A stretch of 64,000 bases of DNA. Origin: Beijerinckiaceae bacterium (lineage in GTDB: Bacteria; Pseudomonadota; Alphaproteobacteria; Rhizobiales; Beijerinckiaceae). The stretch spans positions 1 to 64,000 of the forward strand of contig CANGBC010000009.1 of the NCBI GenBank assembly GCA_947452005.1, given 5' to 3'. Below the pieces are notes generated by a model that did not search any database, was not told the origin of the DNA, and saw only the letters and a list, made by a program, of their open reading frames with translations. Shown here one piece after another: positions 40,614 to 48,681 of the stretch. Made by a program: the position numbers and the translations under genes. Each line of letters starts with the position of its first letter. Within the stretch, counting starts at the first letter, position 1.

Positions 40614-40740
40614 CCCTCTCCCAGAGGGAGAGGGTGGACTCGCGAAGCGAGCCGGGTGAGGGGTTACACTTGATCTTGCTGACGCCGTAACCCCTCATCA
40701 GTCATGCTGCGCATGACAGCTTCTCCCTCAGGGAGAAGCG
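40614..40740. repeat. second intergenic repeat family (CCCTCTCCCAGAGGGAGAGGG...GGGTGAGGGGTTA...TTCTCCCTCAGGGAGAAG)
   Basis: Nested palindromes CCCTCTCC/GGAGAGGG, GGGTGAGGGGTTAC/GTAACCCCTCAT, CTTCTCCCTCAGGGAGAAG. Confidence 0.75.
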
Positions 40741-40757
40741 GGGCATGCGTCGCGTGC

Positions 40758-41984
40758 TCAGCCCTTCTTGAACGGCACATGCTCGCCATAAATCTCAATC
40801 TCAGCTTCAACATGCGTGCGCTCGCGCACGAGAAAATCCTTCACCGCTGCGGCCAGTCTCACATCAGCAAATTCATGGGCTGAGAAAGTCTCAACCGGCT
40901 CATAGCCGCGCGCCAGTTTGTGCTCGCCCTGCGCGCCAGCTTCGACCCGCAGCAAACCGCGTGCGAGCGCAAAGTCGATGGCGCGATAATAGCAGAGCTC
41001 GAAATGCAAAAAGGGATGCTCTTCCACGCAACCCCAATTGCGCCCATAGAGCGCATCATCACCAATGAAATTGATGGCACCCGCAATCCAGCGACCCTCG
41101 CGCTTGGCCATGACCAGCAAGATTCGGTCCGCCATCGTGCGCCCGACTTCTGTAAAGAACGCGCGCGTCAGATAGGGCGTGCCCCATTTGCGCGATCCTG
41201 TGTCGATGTAGAAATCGAAAAACGCGTCCCAGTGCTCTTCGATAATGTCAGCGCCGGTGAGCATATGCACGTCAATGCCCGCACTCAGCGCTTGCTCGCG
41301 TTCCTTGCGGATGTTCTTTCGTTTGCGTGAGGCAAGCGCGTCCAGAAACGCGTCGAAATTGGAGTATCCACGATTAAGGAAATGGAATTGTTTTCCCGAG
41401 CGCTGCAGCCATCCAGCGGTTCCCAGCGCCTCGTAATCGGCTTGATCGGGAAACGTGACATGGGTGGAGGAGGCTTTGGTCTGCGCGCGTGCAGCTTGCA
41501 GACCTGCGATCAAAGTGGCGCGCGCTTCTTTTGCACGCGGCGTGTCGGCCACCAGCAGGCGGCGTCCAGTGGCGGGCGTAACGGGCACGCAGACTTGCAG
41601 CTTGGGATAATAATCGCCGCCCGCGCGCTCAAAGGCGTCGGCCCAGGCATGGTCGAACACATATTCGCCCATCGAATGCGATTTGAGATAGGCGGGCGCA
41701 CAGGCGAGCAGGTTGCCCTGCGCATCTTCCACAAGCAGATGCAGCGGCGCCCAGCCTTGGCGGGCCACCGCCGAGCGCGAGACTTCGAGCGCGTGCAAAA
41801 AGGCATGCGAGAGAAAGGGATTGTGGCGCTCGGCAAAGCGCAGCGAGTCGATGTCTTGCGTGAGCGTTTGCTGAGGCGGCAAGGCTCCGGTCGGATTTTG
41901 CGGGTTGGCGCAAGCATCCCACAGCGTAGGCGCGATCTCGCTGATCGAGCGAATGGTGCGCAAGGTGAGATGAGGCTCAGCCAT
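40758..41984 (-). CDS. GNAT/FemAB-like family protein (COG3146, DUF482-type)
   Basis: NPFLSHAFLHALEVSRS...LKSHSMGEYVFDHAWADAFERAGGDYYPKLQ...GWLQRSGKQFHFLNRGYSNFDAFLDALASRKRKNIRKER. Confidence 0.9.
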   Translation of the reverse strand: MAEPHLTLRTIRSISEIAPTLWDACANPQNPTGALPPQQTLTQDIDSLRFAERHNPFLSHAFLHALEVSRSAVARQGWAPLHLLVEDAQGNLLACAPAYLKSHSMGEYVFDHAWADAFERAGGDYYPKLQVCVPVTPATGRRLLVADTPRAKEARATLIAGLQAARAQTKASSTHVTFPDQADYEALGTAGWLQRSGKQFHFLNRGYSNFDAFLDALASRKRKNIRKEREQALSAGIDVHMLTGADIIEEHWDAFFDFYIDTGSRKWGTPYLTRAFFTEVGRTMADRILLVMAKREGRWIAGAINFIGDDALYGRNWGCVEEHPFLHFELCYYRAIDFALARGLLRVEAGAQGEHKLARGYEPVETFSAHEFADVRLAAAVKDFLVRERTHVEAEIEIYGEHVPFKKG

Positions 41985-43144
41985 TAGAGTAGCTCTCTGC
42001 TCTGGCGCGCAAACAGCGCAGATGCACCAAGGCCAACCGCAGTCAGCAGAATGGCATGGGCCAGCAAAGTCGGCGACAGGCCGAAATGATGCAGGCCATA
42101 GCCAAACAGAACCGGCCCCAGTGCTTGCCCCATGAAGAAGGAAAAAGCATGGACGGAAAAAGCCGCCGCGCGCGCTTGCGGCGCAAGCGAGGCGACTTCG
42201 GTCTGTACGGAATTATGGATCATCAAAAAGCCAAAGCCGAGGAGAGAAAACAGCGTCGCCAGAATGCCCCAGCTGGGCAGGATGATGCAAAGCCCCAGTG
42301 ACACGCCGCCAATCACACCGCCCCAGGCCATAAAGCTCACACGTGTGAGGTGGCGCATCAGCCATGTGACCGCCAGCGAATAGACCAGCCCGCCGATGCC
42401 GATGCCCGCAATCACCATGCCGGCCTCTTTGGGGCCGCCCAGACCATTGCTCTCCAGAATTTCCGAAATGAAGGGCGTGACGGCGAAGATGGCAATGGAT
42501 TCCAGAAAGACTGTGCCAAAGCACAGAAAGCTTTTGGGGTTGCGAAACACATCTGCATAGCCGCCGTAAGCGCCCGCCAGACTGGGACGCGTGCTGGCCG
42601 TGGATGTTTTTTCGCGCAAGACGATGGCCGCACCTGTGGCTGCAATCGCGGTTGTCAGGGCACCAGCATAAAAGAACGCGCGCCAGCCTATGGTTTCCGC
42701 CAGCAGGCCCGACAGGGTCGAGGCGAGGATCTGGCCAATCAGAGTGGCGGCCAGAAAGCGCGCAATCGCCACCTGTCTTTGGTCGGGCGGGAATTTGTCG
42801 CCGATCAGTGCCATGGCCACAGGCATGGTGCCGCCACCCGCCAATCCCCCGACAAAGCGCAAGGTTAGCAGCATGTCGAAATCCGTGACCCAGGCTCCTG
42901 CAATCAAAGTGAGTGTGAGAATGGCCAGACAAATGGCGAGCAGGCGGCCTTTGCCAAAGGCATCGCCAATTGGCCCGAGCACTGGTTGGCCCAGCGCATA
43001 GGGCAAAGCATAGGCCGAGGCGACGAGCGCGGCTGTGGCCACAGGCACGGAAAATTCGCGCGCCAGCGATGTCACCAAGGGATCAATGGAGCGATAGGCA
43101 ACAGCACTCGCCAAGCCGCAGAGGGAGATAAAAAACAGAACCAT
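41984..43144 (-). CDS. MFS transporter
   Basis: 12-TM protein, SAYALPYALGQPVLGPIGDAFGKGRLL. Confidence 0.92.
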   Translation of the reverse strand: MVLFFISLCGLASAVAYRSIDPLVTSLAREFSVPVATAALVASAYALPYALGQPVLGPIGDAFGKGRLLAICLAILTLTLIAGAWVTDFDMLLTLRFVGGLAGGGTMPVAMALIGDKFPPDQRQVAIARFLAATLIGQILASTLSGLLAETIGWRAFFYAGALTTAIAATGAAIVLREKTSTASTRPSLAGAYGGYADVFRNPKSFLCFGTVFLESIAIFAVTPFISEILESNGLGGPKEAGMVIAGIGIGGLVYSLAVTWLMRHLTRVSFMAWGGVIGGVSLGLCIILPSWGILATLFSLLGFGFLMIHNSVQTEVASLAPQARAAAFSVHAFSFFMGQALGPVLFGYGLHHFGLSPTLLAHAILLTAVGLGASALFARQSRELL

Positions 43145-43611
43145 CAGACGAGTTCAAACATGGCGTCGATTTCAACAGCACTGCCCAGCGGCAGTTCAGC
43201 GACACCCACAGCCGCGCGCGCATGGCGACCGTGTTCGCCAAACACCTCGACCATCAGGTCAGAGGCGCCATTGACGACGGGCGCGATGGCGGTGAAGCCT
43301 GGCACAACATTGACGAACGCGCCGAGCTTCACCACACGCGCAATGGCATCAAGCGAGCCGACGCAGGCTTGCGCTTGCGCCAAGAGATTGAGCGCACACA
43401 AGCGCGCGGCCTCACGCCCCGCCTCGGGTGTCACGTCACCGCCCAGCTTGCCGCAATGGTCTGGGCTGAGGGCGCCGTTCGCCCCAAAGGCCAATTGGCC
43501 TGAGACGATGAGGAGTTTGCCGCTCACGATGGCGGGAACATAATTGGCCAGCGCCGCCGCCGGGGCGGGCAGGGTGAGGCCTAATTGCGCAAGGCGCGTC
43601 TCAGCGCTCAT
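43144..43611 (-). CDS. RidA family protein
   Basis: YVPAIVSGKLLIVSGQLAFGANG...LVKLGAFVNVVPGFTAIAPVVNGASDLMVEVFGEHGRHARAAVGVAELPLGSAVEIDAMFEL. Confidence 0.9.
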   Translation of the reverse strand: MSAETRLAQLGLTLPAPAAALANYVPAIVSGKLLIVSGQLAFGANGALSPDHCGKLGGDVTPEAGREAARLCALNLLAQAQACVGSLDAIARVVKLGAFVNVVPGFTAIAPVVNGASDLMVEVFGEHGRHARAAVGVAELPLGSAVEIDAMFELV

Positions 43612-43737
43612 GTTTTCTCCTCAAACTTTCACACCAGCCCTTTGCGAGCGGGTCCGGAGCCCCTATTTCTGGAGCAGCGCAGGCCGCACGAACAGGCCTG
43701 TTTGTGCATAGCAGTTTTTACCGCAGGACGGGACCGG

Positions 43738-44556
43738 ATGACATTTTTCAAAGCGACCGCCCCGTTTTTTGCCCTTGGCCTGTGGGTGGGCCCCGTGGGC
43801 GCGGTTGAGGGTCCGGTTTTTGTACCCCATCGCGCCATCTATGACCTGAGCCTGCTCAAGAGCACGGGGACATCGGCGCCCGCATCGGCGCGCGGGCGCA
43901 TTGCCTTTGATTTCTCTGGCAGCGCTTGTGATGGCTTTGTGACCACGTTCCGGCAGGTGACTGAATTGCAGCCCTCGGAAGGGGAAACCCGCACCTCCGA
44001 TATGCGCTCGACCACATTCGAGGATGGTCCGGGCAAAGTGCTGCGCTTCAAGATCGAGACTTTGGTCAATGGGCGTCTGTCCGAGACCATCGATGGCACT
44101 GCGCAGAAGGCTGATGATGGCGAGGCCGTATCCATTGATTTGCGCGCGCCCAAGCTCGCGAAACATGATTTTGGTGTCGTGCCGCTTTTTCCAACTGAAC
44201 AGGTGCGCATGATGATTGCAGCCGCCAAAGCCGGCAAGCACACGGTGGAAGCCAAAGTGTTTGATGGTTCCGATACAGGCGCTAAAATTTTCGACACGCT
44301 GGCCGTGATCGGCGCGCAAGCGTCCAATCCGCCCGATGACACCGCCTTGCACGACGCACTCAAGACCATGCCGCGCTGGCCTGTCGTGGTGAGCTATTTT
44401 GATCCCGGAAAACCCGACGCCACACCAACTTATATTTTGGGCTTTGATCTTTACGAGAATGGCGTGTCAGGCAATCTGCGGCTGGATTACGGGGACTTTG
44501 TACTGGCCGGCATGATGAGCAAATATGAGCCACTGCCTGTGAAGGATTGTAAGTAA
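43738..44556 (+). CDS. DUF1849/EipB family periplasmic cell-envelope protein
   Basis: Signal peptide; FVPHRAIYDLSLL...ARGRIAFDFSGSACDGFVTTFRQVTELQPSEGETRTSDMRSTTFEDG. Confidence 0.87.
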   Translation: MTFFKATAPFFALGLWVGPVGAVEGPVFVPHRAIYDLSLLKSTGTSAPASARGRIAFDFSGSACDGFVTTFRQVTELQPSEGETRTSDMRSTTFEDGPGKVLRFKIETLVNGRLSETIDGTAQKADDGEAVSIDLRAPKLAKHDFGVVPLFPTEQVRMMIAAAKAGKHTVEAKVFDGSDTGAKIFDTLAVIGAQASNPPDDTALHDALKTMPRWPVVVSYFDPGKPDATPTYILGFDLYENGVSGNLRLDYGDFVLAGMMSKYEPLPVKDCK

Positions 44557-44565
44557 CAGTAGCGT

Positions 44566-44648
44566 CGTCATTGCGAGGAGCAAAGCGACGAAGCAATCCA
44601 GAGCCACACGTGAGGCTTTCTTGATTACTTCGCTCCGCTCGCAATGAC
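44566..44648. repeat. CGTCATTGCGAG inverted-repeat pair (right arm diverged)
   Basis: CGTCATTGCGAGGAGCAAAGCGACGAAGCAATCCAGAG...TTGATTACTTCGCTCCGCTCGCAATGAC, 10 bp after the eipB-like stop. Confidence 0.85.
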
Positions 44649-44661
44649 TGCGAGGCAAACG

Positions 44662-45939
44662 TCACTCATCCTCAAACGCTATGCCGCGCACCACAGCGTC
44701 ACCACCAAACTTTTTGCGCAAGGCGTCCACTGCCGCCTCACGCGCTTTGTCGCGGGTGGTTTGCGTATCGGCCAGATCGCCGTGATCGGCTTCGGACGCC
44801 GCACATAAATGGCTCACGCCCACGCCGATCAGGCGGAAGGATGTGCCATCGGCTTCCTTCTCAAGACATTCGCGTGCGGCATTGAAAATGCGGGTGGCGA
44901 GTTGGGTAGGCTCGTTCAATGTGCGTGCGCGCGTGCGGGATTTGAAATCGCCCGTCTTCAGCTTCAGCGTGATCGTGCTGCCGGCAAGTTCGGATTCCTT
45001 CAGGCGGTCAGAGACTTTCTCGCTCATGCGCCACAATTCGCGCGCCAGCGTGTCGATATCGGTCATATTGGCATTGAAGGTCGTCTCATTGGAGACGCTC
45101 TTGGTCTCGCGCTCGGGAGAGACGTCGCGCGTATCAATGCCGCGCGACAGGCGCGACAAGCGCATGCCTTCCATTCCGTAGCGACGCATGAGATCGGTCT
45201 CGTCGGCGCGTTGCAGATCGCCAATCAGGCGATAGCCATCGGCCTCAAGCCGTTCGCGCGTCACGCGCCCCACGCCCCAGATCATGCCAACGGGTTTGTC
45301 GCGCAGAAAGTCGAGCACTTCCGCCTCGCCAATCACGGCAAAGCCGCGCGGTTTGTCGAGATCGGACGCGATCTTTGCCAGAAATTTGCAATAGGACAGG
45401 CCCACAGACACCGTAATCCCAATGGTCTTTTCGACATCGCGGGCAAAGCCTGCCAGCACGTGATCAATGCTCGCCCCATGCAGACGCTGCGTGCCGGTGA
45501 GATCCAGAAAAGCCTCGTCAATGGAAATGGGCTCTACCAGTGGCGTCAAGGCGCGCATCATCTCGCGCACCTGTTCGCCGACCTGCGCATATTTTTCCAT
45601 ATTCGGGCGCACTACGACCGCATCGGGGCAGGCTTCAAGCGCCTTGTACATCGGCATGGCGGAGCGCACGCCATAGGTGCGTGCGATATAGCAACAGGTC
45701 GAGACAACACCGCGTTGGCCACCGCCAATGATCAAAGGCTTGTCGCGCAGACTTGGGTCATCGCGCTTTTCAACAGCGGCATAAAAGGCATCGCAATCAA
45801 TATGCGCGATGGTGAGACGGGCGCGCTCGGCATGTGTGATGAGGCGTGGTGAGCCGCAGGCATGGCAGCGCATGGGGCGACCGGCGGGCGGCCCCTCGCT
45901 CAGGCAATCGCGGCACAGCGCGCTCAGATGCTCTGCCAT
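44662..45939 (-). CDS. dinB: DNA polymerase IV with N-terminal Cys-rich (zinc ribbon-like) extension
   Basis: [26 protein letters not shown] then [38 protein letters not shown]. Confidence 0.95.
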   Translation of the reverse strand: MAEHLSALCRDCLSEGPPAGRPMRCHACGSPRLITHAERARLTIAHIDCDAFYAAVEKRDDPSLRDKPLIIGGGQRGVVSTCCYIARTYGVRSAMPMYKALEACPDAVVVRPNMEKYAQVGEQVREMMRALTPLVEPISIDEAFLDLTGTQRLHGASIDHVLAGFARDVEKTIGITVSVGLSYCKFLAKIASDLDKPRGFAVIGEAEVLDFLRDKPVGMIWGVGRVTRERLEADGYRLIGDLQRADETDLMRRYGMEGMRLSRLSRGIDTRDVSPERETKSVSNETTFNANMTDIDTLARELWRMSEKVSDRLKESELAGSTITLKLKTGDFKSRTRARTLNEPTQLATRIFNAARECLEKEADGTSFRLIGVGVSHLCAASEADHGDLADTQTTRDKAREAAVDALRKKFGGDAVVRGIAFEDE

Positions 45940-46283
45940 TCGGCGGGGCCTGCCAGACTTTCGCGCGCGCCCGCGATCACGTCAGGGCGCAGATCGGCTT
46001 CACCTGCAAAGATCAGCAGGCTTTCTTCATCCGCGCATAAATGCTCCAGCACCGCGCCCATAAAGCCCGGTTCCTGCGCCGCCTTGCGGATGCCCTCATG
46101 ATCAAGCCCGCTCAGCGAGAGAAAGCGATCCAGCCGCTCGGCATCGGCTGCCAGCCAGGAGAGTGCCTGCACGGCAATTTCAAACGCACGCTCGGGCGTG
46201 ACGCGGGCCGGGCGCGGGCGCTCGGGCGCGCTTCTGGCGCGCGGCTCTGGCTTGGGATGGGGGCGAAATTGGCGCTCAGTCAT
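45924..46283 (-). CDS. DUF3572 domain-containing protein
   Basis: [66 protein letters not shown]. Confidence 0.85.
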   Translation of the reverse strand: MTERQFRPHPKPEPRARSAPERPRPARVTPERAFEIAVQALSWLAADAERLDRFLSLSGLDHEGIRKAAQEPGFMGAVLEHLCADEESLLIFAGEADLRPDVIAGARESLAGPAEWQSI

Positions 46284-46408
46284 GACGGGCTCTGCGAAAA
46301 AATCCAAACTGCAGTATGATGTGCGGGCTCGGATTCTCAATTCGGCAAGGTTTCAGGTTCTAGAACGTCTATCATGCCCACACAGTCGTGGCACGGAATG
46401 CGAGACAC

Positions 46409-46777
46409 ATGTCCAAGAAAGTCCTGATCGTCGAAGACAATGAGCTCAATATGAAGCTCTTCAACGATCTTCTGGAGGCCCATGGCTACCAGACGGTTCA
46501 GACCCGCTCAGGGCTGGAGGCGACAGGACTTGCGCGCACGCATCGGCCGGACCTGATCTTGATGGACATTCAATTGCCGGAGGTCTCGGGCCTCCAGGTG
46601 ACGCAATGGATCAAGGAAGACCCGGATCTGAAACATATTCCGGTCATCGCCATCACGGCTTTTGCGATGAAGGGCGATGAGGAAAAGATCCGCCAAGGGG
46701 GCTGTGAGGCTTATTTGTCCAAGCCCATTTCGGTCGTCAAATTCCTCGAGACCGTCAAAAACTACATCGGCGATTGA
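46409..46777 (+). CDS. divK: single-domain response regulator DivK
   Basis: [109 protein letters not shown]. Confidence 0.93.
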   Translation: MSKKVLIVEDNELNMKLFNDLLEAHGYQTVQTRSGLEATGLARTHRPDLILMDIQLPEVSGLQVTQWIKEDPDLKHIPVIAITAFAMKGDEEKIRQGGCEAYLSKPISVVKFLETVKNYIGD

Positions 46778-46879
46778 TGACAGGCTGGGCGCTCGCGCCC
46801 TAATTCTGTCGCCTTGCTACGAAATCATGAACGACATGCGAGAGATTCGCGTCCGTGTTAACGTAATGCATTGAGGTAA

Positions 46880-47134
46880 ACGCGAGGGATAAGTCCGCAA
46901 TGCCCCCGCTATGCATTGCAATTGCCCGCCGGGTCTGCGACTCTTTTGATCACCCCCGCGCCTATGGGGGACAGATATTCCGATACCCTACGGAGTGCTC
47001 AGGTCCGCCGCATCTCCTGGGTCCGTGGGGTCGGCCGGTCGGTGATGGCAAGGAGTGGCCTCCTCAAGTGCCGTCGTCCCGACCGGCCACCAATTCAAAA
47101 GCCCCGGCTCGCGCTTGCGACCGGGGCTTTTTTT
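46880..47134 (+). ncRNA. candidate structured RNA / sRNA (no known family assigned; 5' end unknown)
   Basis: Nested hairpin 47033-47088 (GGCCGGTCGG...CCGACCGGCC) followed by terminator hairpin GCCCCGG...CCGGGGC + T7 at 47101-47134; no convincing ORF. Confidence 0.4.
47097..47134 (+). terminator. Rho-independent terminator, + strand
   Basis: AAAAGCCCCGGCTCGCGCTTGCGACCGGGGCTTTTTTT. Confidence 0.85.
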
Positions 47135-47147
47135 GAAGCGAAAAACG

Positions 47148-47170
47148 AAAAAAGCCGCCCGGAGGCGGCT
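47148..47170 (-). terminator. Rho-independent terminator for rpmG, minus strand
   Basis: Minus strand reads AGCCGCCTCCGGGCGGCTTTTTTC. Confidence 0.8.
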
Positions 47171-47194
47171 CGTTTCTCGTGAAACAGCAAGATC

Positions 47195-47362
47195 TTACTT
47201 GATCTTCGTTTCCTTGAAATCGACGTGCTTGCGCACGACAGGGTCGTACTTCTTGAAGGTCAGCTTTTCGGTCTTCGTACGAGCGTTCTTGGACGTCACG
47301 TAGAAGAAACCGGTGTCGGCGGTCGACAGGAGCTTGATCTTGATATTGGCGGCCTTGGCCAT
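47195..47362 (-). CDS. rpmG: 50S ribosomal protein L33
   Basis: [55 protein letters not shown]. Confidence 0.97.
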   Translation of the reverse strand: MAKAANIKIKLLSTADTGFFYVTSKNARTKTEKLTFKKYDPVVRKHVDFKETKIK

Positions 47363-47486
47363 GGGTCTGATCCTGAATAGCCGGCGCAGGCCGGAGAAAA
47401 AGAGATCGACCGGCGCTGTGGAAGGCCGGTCGGTTGGGGCGCACCTTACGGATCGCCAAGGCGATGTCAAGGTTTTCGGGGGGCTT

Positions 47487-48242
47487 TTACAAGAGCTCGC
47501 GCTGCCAGACGCCACGCCGGTCATAATAGAGGGGGACAGGCAGCATGGGGCTCATGCCCGCCTCGATCCGCTGGGCCAGTTCGAGCAAAATCGTGTGGGT
47601 GATCTGCGGCATGTCGAGCTTTTCCGCCCCCGACAGGGGCAGCCAGACGAGGTCAACCAGCTCTTTGTCCGGGCCGATCATCCCCTCGACCCGACCAGCG
47701 ATGGATTCGGCGCTGACCGCGAAGAAGGCGGTGTCAAAGCGGCGCGGCCGACCCGTGGGGGTGACGGCGCGGGCGATGAGGTGCAATTGGTCGAGCTCGG
47801 GATAAAGGCCGTGGGCGGCATAGTCGGCCCAAGGGCCTTCCGGGGCGCTCTCAGGCGTGCCGTAATCGGGCGAGCCGATCAGCAGGCCGGTTTCCTCATA
47901 GGTCTCGCGGATGGCAGCCAGCGCCAGCGCGCGGGCGCTGGAGGGCGTGGCGCTGCGCGCTTTGCGCAGGAGACGCATCTCCGTCAATTCGGGCAGGGCG
48001 CCCGCCACATTCATTTTGCGATCAGACGGGTCGACACGCCCGCCTGGAAAGACATAGCGGCCGGGCATGAAGACATGGGATTCGTTGCGCCGTCCCATCA
48101 GCACGCTGGGCTCGCTGCCCGAGCCATCCACGACAATCATGGTGGCGGCAGGCACAGGCCGAATGGTGGGGTGACCGCTGCCGGGTGCGGATTTTTTCCC
48201 CGCAAGCCCGTTAAAGCTAGTGTTTTGGTCGCTCGCGCTCAC
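47487..48242 (-). CDS. NUDIX hydrolase
   Basis: [16 protein letters not shown]...[19 protein letters not shown]. Confidence 0.9.
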   Translation of the reverse strand: MSASDQNTSFNGLAGKKSAPGSGHPTIRPVPAATMIVVDGSGSEPSVLMGRRNESHVFMPGRYVFPGGRVDPSDRKMNVAGALPELTEMRLLRKARSATPSSARALALAAIRETYEETGLLIGSPDYGTPESAPEGPWADYAAHGLYPELDQLHLIARAVTPTGRPRRFDTAFFAVSAESIAGRVEGMIGPDKELVDLVWLPLSGAEKLDMPQITHTILLELAQRIEAGMSPMLPVPLYYDRRGVWQRELL

Positions 48243-48664
48243 GCGGCCTTGCCGGGAAGTGCGCGCGGCTCTGCCGTTTCAAAGCCATGCATGCGCAAAG
48301 CCCATTGCAGGGCGACCAGCGCACCTTTGAAACGTGGCAGGAACCAGAAGACGAGGGCCAAGGTCAGCAATGGCCAGACGACCATGTGAACGCGCAGATC
48401 CAGCGCATCATTGTTTTCTTCGACCAGAAGCATCAACGCGCCAACAATATGGGCGACGACGAGAATGGTGAAATAGGGCGGGGCATCATCGGCGCGATGG
48501 TGATGCAATTCCTCGCCACAGGTCGGGCAGCAATCGCTGACTTTCAGAAACCGATAAAACATTTTCCCTTCGCCGCAGGCGGGGCACCGCATGCGGAAAC
48601 CGGTTTTCAGGGCTGCCCATCCATTGCGAGCGGGCATGTCTGAGATTTTGGCGGAAATGGTCAT
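48239..48664 (-). CDS. DUF983 domain-containing protein
   Basis: RCPACGEGKMFYRFLKVSDCCPTCGEELHHHRADDAPPYFTILVVAHIVG. Confidence 0.9.
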   Translation of the reverse strand: MTISAKISDMPARNGWAALKTGFRMRCPACGEGKMFYRFLKVSDCCPTCGEELHHHRADDAPPYFTILVVAHIVGALMLLVEENNDALDLRVHMVVWPLLTLALVFWFLPRFKGALVALQWALRMHGFETAEPRALPGKAA

Positions 48665-48681
48665 GGTGTTCCTGAATCAGC

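Noticed and set aside
44809-45852. 347-aa plus-strand ORF opposite dinB
   Set aside because: Antisense shadow ORF; no recognisable motifs.
46880-47134. Considered as 4.5S SRP RNA, tmRNA or RNase P RNA
   Set aside because: The conserved SRP core, tmRNA tRNA-like ends and RNase P conserved regions are not visible by eye; left as an unassigned candidate sRNA.
46900-47136. 78-aa ORF (MPPLCIAIARRVCDSFDH...) between divK and rpmG
   Set aside because: Overlaps the hairpin and terminator, has no protein-like conservation signal and no GGDEF remnant; more likely noncoding.
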